Part shown: positions 36,921-45,630 of the stretch, piece after piece
How the letters are laid out: each line of letters opens with the position of its first letter
Position numbering within the stretch: the first letter of the stretch is position 1
Source of the DNA: Flavobacterium sinopsychrotolerans
Lineage (GTDB): Bacteria > Bacteroidota > Bacteroidia > Flavobacteriales > Flavobacteriaceae
DNA length: 64,000 nucleotides
Assembly: GCF_900110375.1 (NCBI RefSeq)
Contig: NZ_FODN01000003.1
Coordinates: 1 to 64,000, forward strand
Direction: 5' to 3'
Program-made: the position numbers and the translations under genes
The notes under the pieces: generated by a model
Seen by the model: only the letters and a program-made list of their open reading frames with translations
What the model was told of the DNA's origin: nothing
Database searches by the model: none

Positions 36921-39458
36921 TTAAAAATTCACTCGAAAACTTACATTTGGCGTTAAGCCTAGTGATTTATTATCAACTTGAACGGCATCATTTGGGTTAT
37001 TTGGATTGACTTTGTAATAGCGATTTATAACATTATTTTGATTGGTAGCATTAATTACACCGGCATTAACCGAAGCTTTGATAGATTTCAAGAGATTGAA
37101 ATTGTAATTTATGGAAGCGTCTAATCGCATGAAATCATCGAGGTTTTCACTGTTTGGAGAATCATAATTCACTAAAGTGTTATTTCCGTTTTGCTCGGTT
37201 TCATTGCCTCCAATTGGTTTTGTATACGGTTGTCCATTTCTATAAATACCACCAATCGCTATTTTTAGATTTTTAAAAATATTGTAATAGAAACCAATTG
37301 ATAAAGAATGCCTTATATCTACATTATTAGGAAAAGTGGATGGGGTAAAAGTATCAAATTCATAATTATTTGTACTAAACGTATAACTTATCCAAATGCT
37401 GTAGTGAAGGGCTGTTTTATTAGCTAAAAATTCTAAACCTTTGGCGGTGTAACTTCCATTTGCGGTAGTATACTGAAAACTGTTATAAAAACCCTGATTA
37501 GAAGCTGTAATGCCGTCAACAATTTTATAAAAACCGGTAGCCTCAATATTTAATTTGTCATTATTGAATTCTACACCAAAAGAACCTTGCTTACTCGTTG
37601 CAATTGGGATATCTTTATCGTTGACTAAAACCCAACGCCTTTTTTCGACACCTAAAAAATCATCTTCAAAATCTACTATTTGAGTAGTAGATTGATTTTT
37701 GAATTCTCCTTCTAATTTTAAAGCAAATTGATCAGATAATTTTTGTCGAATGTTTATTCTTGGCTCAACCAAAAGCTTTTCGAATTTTTGAAAATAATTC
37801 AAACGCAATCCAACTCTTAAATAAGTGTTTTTTTTATTATATTCAACCTCAGAAAATAAGGCGTGATTTAATAAAACATCTTTTATAGTACTAGAGTAAA
37901 ACGGAGCGCTAACGGTAGTTTGATTTAACATCCCCGTTTCATTGAATTGATACCCAAACAAGAAATTTAAGTTGTCATTAGTTTTGTAATGTGTATTGAG
38001 CTTAGCTCCCGTTTCGAGCACCTCATTTGCTTCGGTTAAAAGCTGATCTGTTTCCACTCTGTAATCCGCTGCGTCAATATTATATTTGGAAAAGTACGTG
38101 ATGAAGTTTGAACTTAATTTTGAATTCCATTGTGCTTTCCAGTTTCCTCCGTAACCCATGTTTTTCTGGGATAAAGTACTGGTTTTAGATTGAGTTTCAT
38201 TAGAACTTGAAAGTCCGATTTCTGAATAATCCAAAGCGTTATTGATGCCAATAATATTTGCTCTGAATTGATGTTTTTCATTCAAATCAAAAAGTAATTT
38301 AGCGGTGTAATCATAAAAATAAAAATCAGAAGTTGTATTATTCTGGTCACTATCGGCATTGATTTCGGTATCCTGAAAACTACGATCAAAGTATTTAGTG
38401 TACGTAGGAGATTTAAACAAATCAGTAATGGAGCGACGTCCCGAAATATGAAGTTCTAATTTTTTAGTTAGTGGAATTTCTAAAAACGCATCGGTGCTAA
38501 TTAAATTAATTCCTGCGCCACCGGAAAATATATTTGAAATCAGGTCTTTTGTTTGCATATTTATAGTACTGGAAACGCCATCGCTGTATTCAGCGCTTGT
38601 TCCATTTTTACCAACAATAACTTTATTGGTAAGATTAGGATTGTAAGCAGAAATCAACCCGAAAAAATGACCAGAATGATACATTTTGATATTGTCCCAT
38701 AGCACTAAATTTTGATCGTTAGTTCCGCCACGCACGTTGATGTTAGCAATACTTTCATTGGTGCTTTCCACACCGGGAAGCGCTTGAATGGATTGCAAAA
38801 TGTCAGGTTCTATTAATCCTGGAAGAATACCGAATTTTTTAGTGTTTAAAACGGTGCTTCCATCCAGGTATTTTTGTAATCCGGGCGTCAAATAAACATT
38901 TATCAGGACCTGATTTAACTCTTCGTTTTTTGTGGAAAGAACAATGTCTTTGCAATTGTTTTGTGCAGAAAACAATTCGTTAGCAGAAAATTGTCTGGAT
39001 TCAAAACCCAAATAGGAAATGGTCAGCGTTGCATTAATCGGAATATTTTGCAGGCTAAATGTACCGTTTTTATCTGTGATTGTGCTTCTTCCAATGTTGT
39101 TTACAAGTACAGAAGCGCCAACTAAACGAGATTTCTTTTCATCGGATAAAACAATTCCGCAAACCGATATTGTTTTGTTTAAAACAGAAACGGTAACATA
39201 TCGATCGTCTAAAGCTTTGAAATTTAAAAGTGTTTTCGAGTTTAGATAATCAATTGTTTCTTGTAATGTAAAAGTAGCATTCGGTTTGTCAATTTTAATT
39301 GTGGCTACATCTTCAACTGCATACGAAAACTTGATATTAAATTGTTTTTCGAGGGAAACAATAACCTCACTTAAAGGTGTTTTTTTAGTTGTATTTTGTC
39401 CGTAACAAATACTGCCAATACAAAGTAACAGAGAAATCAGCCATTTATTTAACACCAT
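36921..39458 (-). CDS. TonB-dependent receptor with STN and carboxypeptidase-like domains
   Basis: This 845-residue outer-membrane protein has a signal peptide (LISLLLCIGSICYGQN). An STN secretin/TonB short domain (about 45-95) of the kind that talks to FecR follows, then a CarboxypepD_reg-like domain (about 97-185). The TonB plug (QSIQALPGVESTNESIANIN, VRGGTNDQNLVLWDN) and a C-terminal barrel ending in NVSFRVNF complete it. It belongs to the FecA-like class that couples substrate binding to sigma-factor release. It overlaps fecR by 14 bp. The substrate is unknown; the plug is short and of the type seen in peptide/protein-handling receptors. Confidence 0.93.
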   Translation of the reverse strand: MVLNKWLISLLLCIGSICYGQNTTKKTPLSEVIVSLEKQFNIKFSYAVEDVATIKIDKPNATFTLQETIDYLNSKTLLNFKALDDRYVTVSVLNKTISVCGIVLSDEKKSRLVGASVLVNNIGRSTITDKNGTFSLQNIPINATLTISYLGFESRQFSANELFSAQNNCKDIVLSTKNEELNQVLINVYLTPGLQKYLDGSTVLNTKKFGILPGLIEPDILQSIQALPGVESTNESIANINVRGGTNDQNLVLWDNIKMYHSGHFFGLISAYNPNLTNKVIVGKNGTSAEYSDGVSSTINMQTKDLISNIFSGGAGINLISTDAFLEIPLTKKLELHISGRRSITDLFKSPTYTKYFDRSFQDTEINADSDQNNTTSDFYFYDYTAKLLFDLNEKHQFRANIIGINNALDYSEIGLSSSNETQSKTSTLSQKNMGYGGNWKAQWNSKLSSNFITYFSKYNIDAADYRVETDQLLTEANEVLETGAKLNTHYKTNDNLNFLFGYQFNETGMLNQTTVSAPFYSSTIKDVLLNHALFSEVEYNKKNTYLRVGLRLNYFQKFEKLLVEPRINIRQKLSDQFALKLEGEFKNQSTTQIVDFEDDFLGVEKRRWVLVNDKDIPIATSKQGSFGVEFNNDKLNIEATGFYKIVDGITASNQGFYNSFQYTTANGSYTAKGLEFLANKTALHYSIWISYTFSTNNYEFDTFTPSTFPNNVDIRHSLSIGFYYNIFKNLKIAIGGIYRNGQPYTKPIGGNETEQNGNNTLVNYDSPNSENLDDFMRLDASINYNFNLLKSIKASVNAGVINATNQNNVINRYYKVNPNNPNDAVQVDNKSLGLTPNVSFRVNF

Positions 39459-40359
39459 AGTTGTAAAATATAATGGTTTTGCCTTGAATCTTGTAGCTTA
39501 ATTTAAGCGGAATTGTTACTGCTTGAAGCGCTATTTCTTTATTAGTATGTGTAAAACTTCCTGTAAAGAGTTTTGAAGTATCGACACCTTCCACTTTAAT
39601 TTTAATATCGTATTGACGCTCTAATTCTGCAATAACCTGATTTAAAGGAATCTTATTAAAACTTGATTCTTGTTGCATCCACGAAGGATTTTGGGCGTTA
39701 AAATCTTCAACATTTTCGATAATCCCATTTATAACTCGGAATGTTTTTCCGGGAGGTAATTTAATGGTTTCATTGTTATACGTTACACTCACCAAACCTT
39801 CGTAACAATTTACTTCAAAATAGTTTTTGCGTTCTTTTACGTTAAATTGTGTGCCTAAAACGGTAACGACACCCGCAGTTGTGTTTACACTAAATGTTTG
39901 CCCTTTTTGCACTTTGAAAAAAGCTTCTCCTTCTAATGTTAAAGCTCTTTTGTCAGCCCATTTTTTTTCGTTAAAACTTAATTTTGAAGCGGAGTTTAAT
40001 ATCACTTCAGAATTATCAGGAAGCGTAACAGTTTTTGTTTGCGCTATTTGAGTTTCGAAAGAGGTAATGTTATTAAAAAACAAGAAATAAGCAGAGGTTA
40101 ACATTACGACTAAAATAGCAGCAACTTTATAGAATGTCTTAAAGTTTAAAGTTCTGACTTTTGTTTTCTTTTTAGAATGGTTTCGCGTCTTAAAAGCTTC
40201 CAAAGCAGCGTGTGCATCTACTTTTGGAGCTTCCAATTGTGATGCATAATGAGCAATCTTTTCAAGTGTTTGCAAATCTTCAGATTGTTTTAAATCTTCA
40301 ATTTCTTGGCTTGAAAGCTCATTATTTAACCATTTTAATATCTCTTTTTCGTTTTTCAT
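39445..40359 (-). CDS. FecR-family anti-sigma factor
   Basis: This 304-residue protein has a cytoplasmic N-terminus (1-75), one membrane helix (VAAILVVMLTSAYFLFF, about 80-100), a periplasmic FecR domain (about 115-210, TVTLPDNSEVILNSASKL) and a C-terminal STN-like DUF4974 domain (about 235-300). It holds the ECF sigma factor inactive until the TonB receptor signals. A candidate sigma-dependent promoter (40378-40406) lies just before it, so fecR and the receptor may be autoregulated separately from the sigma gene. Confidence 0.93.
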   Translation of the reverse strand: MKNEKEILKWLNNELSSQEIEDLKQSEDLQTLEKIAHYASQLEAPKVDAHAALEAFKTRNHSKKKTKVRTLNFKTFYKVAAILVVMLTSAYFLFFNNITSFETQIAQTKTVTLPDNSEVILNSASKLSFNEKKWADKRALTLEGEAFFKVQKGQTFSVNTTAGVVTVLGTQFNVKERKNYFEVNCYEGLVSVTYNNETIKLPPGKTFRVINGIIENVEDFNAQNPSWMQQESSFNKIPLNQVIAELERQYDIKIKVEGVDTSKLFTGSFTHTNKEIALQAVTIPLKLSYKIQGKTIIFYNYGVK

Positions 40360-40377
40360 TTTATATCTCTATGTTTA

Positions 40378-40406
40378 TAAGACAACTAACTTTTAAATTA
40401 CCCTAC
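40378..40406 (-). promoter_or_regulatory. Candidate ECF-sigma promoter before fecR
   Basis: On the minus strand GTAGGGTAA (40406-40398) and TAGTTGTCTTA (40388-40378) are 9 bp apart. Both blocks and the spacing recur exactly at 41105-41133. It lies 18 bp before the fecR ATG. This is the second place where the motif appears and the main evidence that it is a real regulatory site. Confidence 0.75.
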
Positions 40407-40420
40407 AGCTAAATGATTAA

Positions 40421-40936
40421 TTATAAATTTTCTATTTGGGCTTTTAAAATTTGGAGTGCTCCAGACATTCTTTTTTCTACCGTTTTTTGAGAAATATCGA
40501 GTAATTCAGCTATTTCCCGATACTTTTTTCCCTCTATTCGATTCAATAAAAATACTTCCCGTTGTGTTTCACTTAATGATGCGATTGCTTTGGTGAGTTT
40601 TTGTTTGAATTCTTCTTCTTCAAATAAATATTCGGGACTTTGATTATTGGTATCTAAGTTAGGCGCATCTTTGGCATATTTTAATACCACTTTTTGATGC
40701 TTTATGTTGTTTAGAAATAAATTATTAATGCTGGTAAACAAATACGTTTTGACTTTACTAAAGTCAATCTTGGAGCAATTCTCCCAAATTTTGGTAAACG
40801 CATCTTGAACCAAATCTAATGCAGCTTCATCATCACCACATTTGTAATACGCAAAATTATTTGCTGATTGCACGTGCTTTAAGTAAAAGTCTCTAAAGTG
40901 ATTTTCTTCGCAAAGGGTACTTTTTTCGTCGCTCAT
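40421..40936 (-). CDS. ECF-type RNA polymerase sigma factor (FecI-like)
   Basis: This 171-residue sigma-70 family protein has region 2 (about 25-90, ALDLVQDAFTKIWENCSKID) and region 4 (about 120-168, LSETQREVFLLNRIEGKKY and ELLDISQKTVEKRMSGAL). It is of the Bacteroidota ECF group paired with FecR anti-sigma factors. It should direct RNA polymerase to the GTAGGGTAA-n9-TAGTTGTCTTA sites upstream of fecR and of the divergent lipoprotein operon. That link is an inference from the shared sites. Confidence 0.93.
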   Translation of the reverse strand: MSDEKSTLCEENHFRDFYLKHVQSANNFAYYKCGDDEAALDLVQDAFTKIWENCSKIDFSKVKTYLFTSINNLFLNNIKHQKVVLKYAKDAPNLDTNNQSPEYLFEEEEFKQKLTKAIASLSETQREVFLLNRIEGKKYREIAELLDISQKTVEKRMSGALQILKAQIENL

Positions 40937-41104
40937 TGAGTATTAATTCATTTTTTGTAGGTTGTAAATGTAAATTATTTTTTCAAAAAGCAATTGTGAT
41001 AATTAGAATTGCTTTTTTATGAAAAATATTTTAAATTTTAATTATTTGATTTTTAGTATTTTACGAATTTTTTTGTAAAAATTTATATTTTTTTTAAAAT
41101 TTCC

Positions 41105-41133
41105 GTAGGGTAAAAACAAACGTAGTTGTCTTA
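41105..41133 (+). promoter_or_regulatory. Candidate ECF-sigma promoter of the lipoprotein-metalloprotease operon
   Basis: GTAGGGTAA (41105-41113), a 9-bp spacer and TAGTTGTCTTA (41123-41133) match the minus-strand site before fecR base for base in both blocks. The first gene starts 62 bp downstream at 41195. Confidence 0.75.
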
Positions 41134-41194
41134 CTAACAGAAAGGCGCTAAAAACATCGCTTGTAAATATAAAAATACATTAAATTTGAAAATT

Positions 41195-42238
41195 ATGAAA
41201 AAATTAAAAATTGTTACAGGAATTGCATTGATGGCTATCTTAGGTTTTACATCATGCCAAAGTGAAGTTGATGATGTACAAGGAGAAAATCCAAATACAA
41301 ATTCGGCTAATTCAACTACAACAACTAATCTGAAACGTACTTCGATGTACGATGGTTCATTTGATGATTTTTTGGATGGAGCATCTTGTTCTTCAATTTT
41401 GTTACCTGTTACTGCTAAAGTAAACGGAGTTCAGGTTTCTATTCTAAGTCAATTAGACTACCAACAAGTTATTTCTATTTTTGGACAGTTTAACAATGAC
41501 CAAGATACAGTTGTATTACAATTTCCTTTCAAAGTTAAATTAAGTAATTATACAGAGGTTACTGTTGCTAATCAAACTGAGTATAATGCGATTCTTAATG
41601 CATGTACATCAGCTGAAGCTTCTAGTCAAGATGCTATTTCGTCAGTAAATATCAGCTTCCCAATTACAATTTTAACGTATAATTTAAGTTTACAACAAAC
41701 AGGTAGTGTTGTCATCACATCCGAACAACAATTATATGCGTATATGTCTAATGTAAGCAGCACGGAATTATTTTCAGTAAACTATCCAATTTCAGTGACA
41801 ATTGCGGATGGAACAAAAATGACGATTTCCAGTGACGCTGAATTGCAAGCAGCCATCAGTGCATCTTTAAAAACAGAAGCAGCGATAGCAGCAGCTGTTC
41901 AAAACGGAAAAAAGTTGGAAACGATTTTAGTTAACGGAAAGTTTAAAGTGGATTCTTATATAAGTGCAGGAGTAAATTCAGCAACGAGTTATAAAGATTT
42001 TACGATTGATTTTGCAAATAATTTATCGATAACTGCTGTAAATCTAGTAAATACAACTGTAAATGGAACTTATGCGGTAAGCTCGGAATTAGATGTTTTT
42101 CTAAAACTTAATTTTTCAGGTAATGCTTCATTTACTTTATTGAATAATTCATGGAAAGTAACAAGTTTTACTGCTTCGACAATCACATTGCAAAGCTCTA
42201 CTAATGCAGCAGTAACATTAGTATTGAAACAAATATAG
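41195..42238 (+). CDS. Large secreted lipoprotein of unknown function
   Basis: This 347-residue protein starts at the ATG at 41195 (a TTG 9 bp upstream is less likely). It has a lipoprotein signal (IVTGIALMAILGFTSCQSE, lipobox FTSC), then a Ser/Thr/Asn-rich linker. The mature part is beta-rich and contains internally similar segments of the type FPFKVKLSNYTEVTVANQTEY, FPITILTYNL and YPISVTIADGTKMTISSDAEL, each giving a parent strand pair followed by a helix. It is probably surface-exposed. No enzyme motif was seen. It is the first gene of an operon with a metalloprotease and a barrel protein behind a candidate ECF promoter. Confidence 0.8.
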   Translation: MKKLKIVTGIALMAILGFTSCQSEVDDVQGENPNTNSANSTTTTNLKRTSMYDGSFDDFLDGASCSSILLPVTAKVNGVQVSILSQLDYQQVISIFGQFNNDQDTVVLQFPFKVKLSNYTEVTVANQTEYNAILNACTSAEASSQDAISSVNISFPITILTYNLSLQQTGSVVITSEQQLYAYMSNVSSTELFSVNYPISVTIADGTKMTISSDAELQAAISASLKTEAAIAAAVQNGKKLETILVNGKFKVDSYISAGVNSATSYKDFTIDFANNLSITAVNLVNTTVNGTYAVSSELDVFLKLNFSGNASFTLLNNSWKVTSFTASTITLQSSTNAAVTLVLKQI

Positions 42239-42326
42239 CTGGATTTAAGTTGGTAGTTTAGTAAGAACAGCTGCCTAAAATAGTGTAGCTGTTCTTATAT
42301 AAATGAACTTAATAATAAATATAATA

Positions 42327-43103
42327 ATGAAAAAAGTAATTTCTCTATTAATGATTGGTTTGTTCCTCTCAGTAGCATCCTGTTCAAAAGAAGATGATCC
42401 CTTAGATAATCCAGTTGCAATAAATCCTAATACGAATAAACAGCAAACGGGAAGTTCTTCGAACTATTTGCTATCTGATAAAAAGTTCAAAAGTATGGTT
42501 ATTGAAGTGGTGTATGTAGCGGGTTTTGAACCAAGCAGTACTGCTATCAATAATTTTGTAAACTTTCTGACAGCAAGAACATATAAACCAAACGGCATTA
42601 GTGTTATAAAACGTTCTATACCATCACCAGGGAATTCACCATATACTGATGCAGAGATTATAAGTATTGAAGATGCGAACAGAACAAAATATAACAATGC
42701 TGATGAAATAGCTGTTTGGGCATTTTTTACAGATGGTAAATCTTCAAAAGACACTGATACATCAGTTATTCTTGGAACGGCTTACAGAAACACTTCTTTT
42801 GTTATTTATGAACAAACGCTTCAAGCTTTAAGCGACAGTCCATTTGAACCAAGCAGAAGTTTATTGGAAACAACAGTGATTACCCATGAATTCGGACATA
42901 TTCTTGGATTGACAAATCTTGGTACAGCCTTACAAAGCAATCACGAAGATGCAGAACATCCAAAACATTGTATTGAAAAAACGTGTTTAATGTATTGGTC
43001 TTCAGAAACTGGTGGTGGTATTTCTAATATGGTTTCAGGCGGTGCAGCTCCACAATTAGATGCGCAATGTATTGCTGATCTTCGTGCCAATGGAGGGAAA
43101 TAA
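42327..43103 (+). CDS. Lipoprotein metalloprotease with HEFGHILGL zinc motif
   Basis: This 258-residue protein starts at the ATG at 42327, which directly precedes the lipoprotein signal (LLMIGLFLSVASCSKEDD, lipobox VASC); an ATG 24 bp upstream is less likely. The zinc motif HEFGHILGLTNLG has the HExxHxxG core of metzincins but Asn at the usual third-ligand place. NHEDAEHPKHC and CLMYW downstream could give the third ligand and the Met-turn, as in archaemetzincin-like enzymes. It is likely anchored on the outer membrane facing outwards or into the periplasm. It lies between two envelope proteins in one operon. Confidence 0.85.
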   Translation: MKKVISLLMIGLFLSVASCSKEDDPLDNPVAINPNTNKQQTGSSSNYLLSDKKFKSMVIEVVYVAGFEPSSTAINNFVNFLTARTYKPNGISVIKRSIPSPGNSPYTDAEIISIEDANRTKYNNADEIAVWAFFTDGKSSKDTDTSVILGTAYRNTSFVIYEQTLQALSDSPFEPSRSLLETTVITHEFGHILGLTNLGTALQSNHEDAEHPKHCIEKTCLMYWSSETGGGISNMVSGGAAPQLDAQCIADLRANGGK

Positions 43104-43136
43104 AAGTAGAATTTGAATAATAAAAAAACAAAAAAG

Positions 43137-43718
43137 ATGAAAATAAAACTGATAACAATAGCTTTATTCTTTGGTGTAATAACAACAATGAATGCACAGG
43201 ACAATACTATTCCTAAATCGAATGGAGGAATAAAAGGAGGTTATAATTTAGCAGCCGTAAGTTTTGACGGAGATGGAGAAACAGAACAACGACACGGTTT
43301 TCATATAGGAGTTTATGGCGAGTCTTTTATTAGCGAAAGCTTTTCTATTCAACCTGAATTAATGTATTCGCAACAAGGATACGAAATTACAAATAGCAGT
43401 GGGACTTTCACGCAAAAGTTAGATTACATAAACTTACCATTAATGCTTAAAGCCTATCCTTCTAAAAATTTCTTTTTGGAAGCGGGTCCACAAATTGGAT
43501 TAGCAGTTTCACACAAAGAAGAATACGATGGACTTTTTAGTAGTTCACAAGAATATGACCCTAATAATTTTGATTGGGGAATGAATTTTGGAGGAGGATT
43601 TAAAACGGATTCCGGTATCAGTTTTGGAGTGCGCTATCATTTAGGTTTAGGAGATTTATATGATGAAGGCAAAGCTCAAAACAGAGTGTTTCAATTCTCA
43701 TTAGGATTTGATTTATAA
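43137..43718 (+). CDS. Outer-membrane beta-barrel (porin-family) protein
   Basis: This 193-residue protein starts at the ATG at 43137, before the signal peptide (TIALFFGVITTMNAQDN). Alternating hydrophobic strands such as GIKGGYNLAAVSF, FHIGVYGESFI, LMYSQQGYEI and FGVRYHLGLGDLY and the terminal Phe-x-Leu pattern (FQFSLGFDL) mark an eight-strand outer-membrane barrel of the OMP_b-brl_2 type. It is the last gene of the lipoprotein-protease operon and is followed by a terminator. Partner or cargo unknown. Confidence 0.88.
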   Translation: MKIKLITIALFFGVITTMNAQDNTIPKSNGGIKGGYNLAAVSFDGDGETEQRHGFHIGVYGESFISESFSIQPELMYSQQGYEITNSSGTFTQKLDYINLPLMLKAYPSKNFFLEAGPQIGLAVSHKEEYDGLFSSSQEYDPNNFDWGMNFGGGFKTDSGISFGVRYHLGLGDLYDEGKAQNRVFQFSLGFDL

Positions 43719-43736
43719 ACCAAACAGTTCTAAAAT

Positions 43737-43778
43737 AAAAATCCTTTCAGAGTGTAAACTTTTGAAAGGATTTTTTTT
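43737..43778 (+). terminator. Intrinsic terminator of the lipoprotein-protease-barrel operon
   Basis: A perfect 13-bp stem (43737-43749 with 43763-43775) with a 13-nt loop ends in eight T (43771-43778), 18 bp after the barrel gene stop. Confidence 0.9.
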
Positions 43779-43830
43779 AAGCCAAATTTGTTTCCATTTC
43801 TGGAGCAAGTTATTGATGCTTTTTCAGAAA

Positions 43831-43912
43831 TATCGTTCCCGTTTTCCGTTGCAATCTTTTCCTTTTTAAAGAAAAAAGGAAAAGGATTTTCACTGCAACC
43901 GGGGCTAAATTT
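43831..43912. repeat. Dispersed intergenic repeat, copy 2, with inner stem
   Basis: Same family as 25837-25920: CAATCTT, AAGGATTTTCACT and GGGGCTA in the same order. Here the centre forms a long stem (CTTTTCCTTTTT with its complement) and the outer parts CCGTTGCA and TGCAACCGG can pair with one bulge. It fills most of the 324-bp gap between the barrel gene and the aminotransferase gene. Confidence 0.5.
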
Positions 43913-43991
43913 GGAAAAATGGTTTTTTTTTGGAAGTATTAGAAAATTGCATTACCGAATTTCATAACTGATCCTCCAAATAAGTTTCTAA

Positions 43992-44023
43992 TTTCAGAAA
44001 TACCAAGAAAATCAATATCTTTG
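43992..44023 (+). promoter_or_regulatory. Promoter of the class V aminotransferase gene
   Basis: TTTC (43992-43995), 20 bp, then TATCTTTG (44016-44023) match the Bacteroidota -33/-7 pattern with one mismatch in the -33. The ATG follows 20 bp later, giving a very short leader. Confidence 0.55.
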
Positions 44024-44042
44024 AACCCAAATTAGACATACA

Positions 44043-45530
44043 ATGATTACCAAAGAAGCGCCAACACAATTAGAGCAATACTTTCAACAGTTTCGCGATA
44101 ACATAATCGGAATAGATCAAGAGTTTGAATCTCCTTACGGACACAAACAAATCATTTATACAGATTGGACAGCCAGTGGTCGTTTGTATCGTCCTATTGA
44201 GGAAAAATTAATGAATCAATTTGGTCCTTTTGTGGCCAATACCCATACCGAAACTACAGTTTCCGGAACTGCCATGACTAAAGCGTATCATCAGGCGCGC
44301 CATATTATCAAACATCATGTGAATGCGAGTGCTGATGATGTTTTGATTACTGACGGAACAGGAATGACAGGCGTTGTCAATAAATTTCAACGAATATTGG
44401 GTTTAAAAGTGCCTGAAAACTTAAAAAATTTCATCACTATTCCAGCCGAAAAGAAACCAATTGTTTTTATTTCGCACATGGAACACCATTCCAATCAAAC
44501 GTCTTGGCTGGAAACTATTGCTGATGTTGAAGTTATTCCTTCAACGGAAGATGGATTGTTCAGCATTGAAAATCTAGAACTTTTATTAGAAAAATATAAG
44601 GAACGACCTTTTAAAATCGCTTCTATTACCTCGTGTTCGAATGTTACGGGAATCAGAACTCCGTATCATGACGTGGCAAAAATAATGCATCAACATAACG
44701 GACTTTGTTTCGTGGATTTTGCTTGTTCAGGACCTTACGTGAAAATCGACATGCATCCTGAAGATATTGAAAGTTATTTGGATGCCATTTTCTTTTCGCC
44801 TCATAAATTCCTTGGCGGACCTGGAACTTGTGGCGTTTTAGTATTTAATAAAAAATTATATCAAAATTTAGTTCCTGATAATCCAGGTGGCGGAACGGTA
44901 AGTTGGACGAATCCATGGGGAGAACATAAATACATCGATAATATTGAAGATAGGGAAGATGGTGGTACTCCGGGTTTTCTTCAGGTCATAAAAACCGCAT
45001 TGGCTATTCAGTTGAAAGAGCAAATGGGGATTGAAAACATCTTAAAAAGAGAGCACGAAATCGTAGATTATATTTTCTCTGAATTAGGAACTATTTCCAA
45101 TATTAAAATTCTTGCAGGACAGCATCAGGACAGGTTAGGGGTGATTTCTTTCTTTGTGGAAGATTTACATTTTAATTTAGGTGTAAAATTGCTGAATGAT
45201 AAATTCGGAATTCAAACTCGTGGCGGTTGCAGTTGTGCGGGAACTTACGGACACTTTTTATTACATGTTGACCAAGAAACTTCCCACAAATTAATTGACG
45301 AAATTACGCTTGGAGATTTAATTAGAAAACCGGGTTGGATTAGAATGTCTATTCATCCAACAACTACAAATGCTGAAATTGAATTTGTTTGTAAGGGAAT
45401 AAAAGCATTGGCCGAAAACCATAAAACTTGGGCTTTGGATTATGATTATAATTCGGCTACCAATGAGTTCATAAATAAGAATGCTCAACCTCTAGAGGAT
45501 GAATTGGTAAAAAACTGGTTCTCTTTATAG
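44043..45530 (+). CDS. Class V PLP-dependent aminotransferase / cysteine-desulfurase-like enzyme
   Basis: This 495-residue fold-type I PLP enzyme has the Schiff-base Lys in FFSPHKFLGGPGTCG (near residue 260), upstream cofactor contacts SHMEHHSNQTSW and VDFACSGPY, and a Cys-containing loop RGGCSCAGTYGHF (near 398) like that of cysteine desulfurases. The family also includes isopenicillin-N epimerase-like enzymes, so sulfur mobilisation is likely but not certain. It has its own promoter and terminator and no isc/suf genes nearby. Confidence 0.88.
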   Translation: MITKEAPTQLEQYFQQFRDNIIGIDQEFESPYGHKQIIYTDWTASGRLYRPIEEKLMNQFGPFVANTHTETTVSGTAMTKAYHQARHIIKHHVNASADDVLITDGTGMTGVVNKFQRILGLKVPENLKNFITIPAEKKPIVFISHMEHHSNQTSWLETIADVEVIPSTEDGLFSIENLELLLEKYKERPFKIASITSCSNVTGIRTPYHDVAKIMHQHNGLCFVDFACSGPYVKIDMHPEDIESYLDAIFFSPHKFLGGPGTCGVLVFNKKLYQNLVPDNPGGGTVSWTNPWGEHKYIDNIEDREDGGTPGFLQVIKTALAIQLKEQMGIENILKREHEIVDYIFSELGTISNIKILAGQHQDRLGVISFFVEDLHFNLGVKLLNDKFGIQTRGGCSCAGTYGHFLLHVDQETSHKLIDEITLGDLIRKPGWIRMSIHPTTTNAEIEFVCKGIKALAENHKTWALDYDYNSATNEFINKNAQPLEDELVKNWFSL

Positions 45531-45556
45531 AAGTTGCAGTTTTAAAACAACTAAAT

Positions 45557-45605
45557 AAAAAATGCTTATTCAAAAACAGTAACCTTTTTTGAATAAGCAT
45601 TTTTT
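45557..45605. terminator. Bidirectional terminator between convergent genes
   Basis: A perfect 20-bp stem (45557-45576 with 45586-45605) with a 9-nt loop and A/T runs on both sides. It lies between the plus-strand aminotransferase stop and the minus-strand acyltransferase stop. Confidence 0.93.
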
Positions 45606-45630
45606 TTAAACTGAAAACTGCGACTGAATA

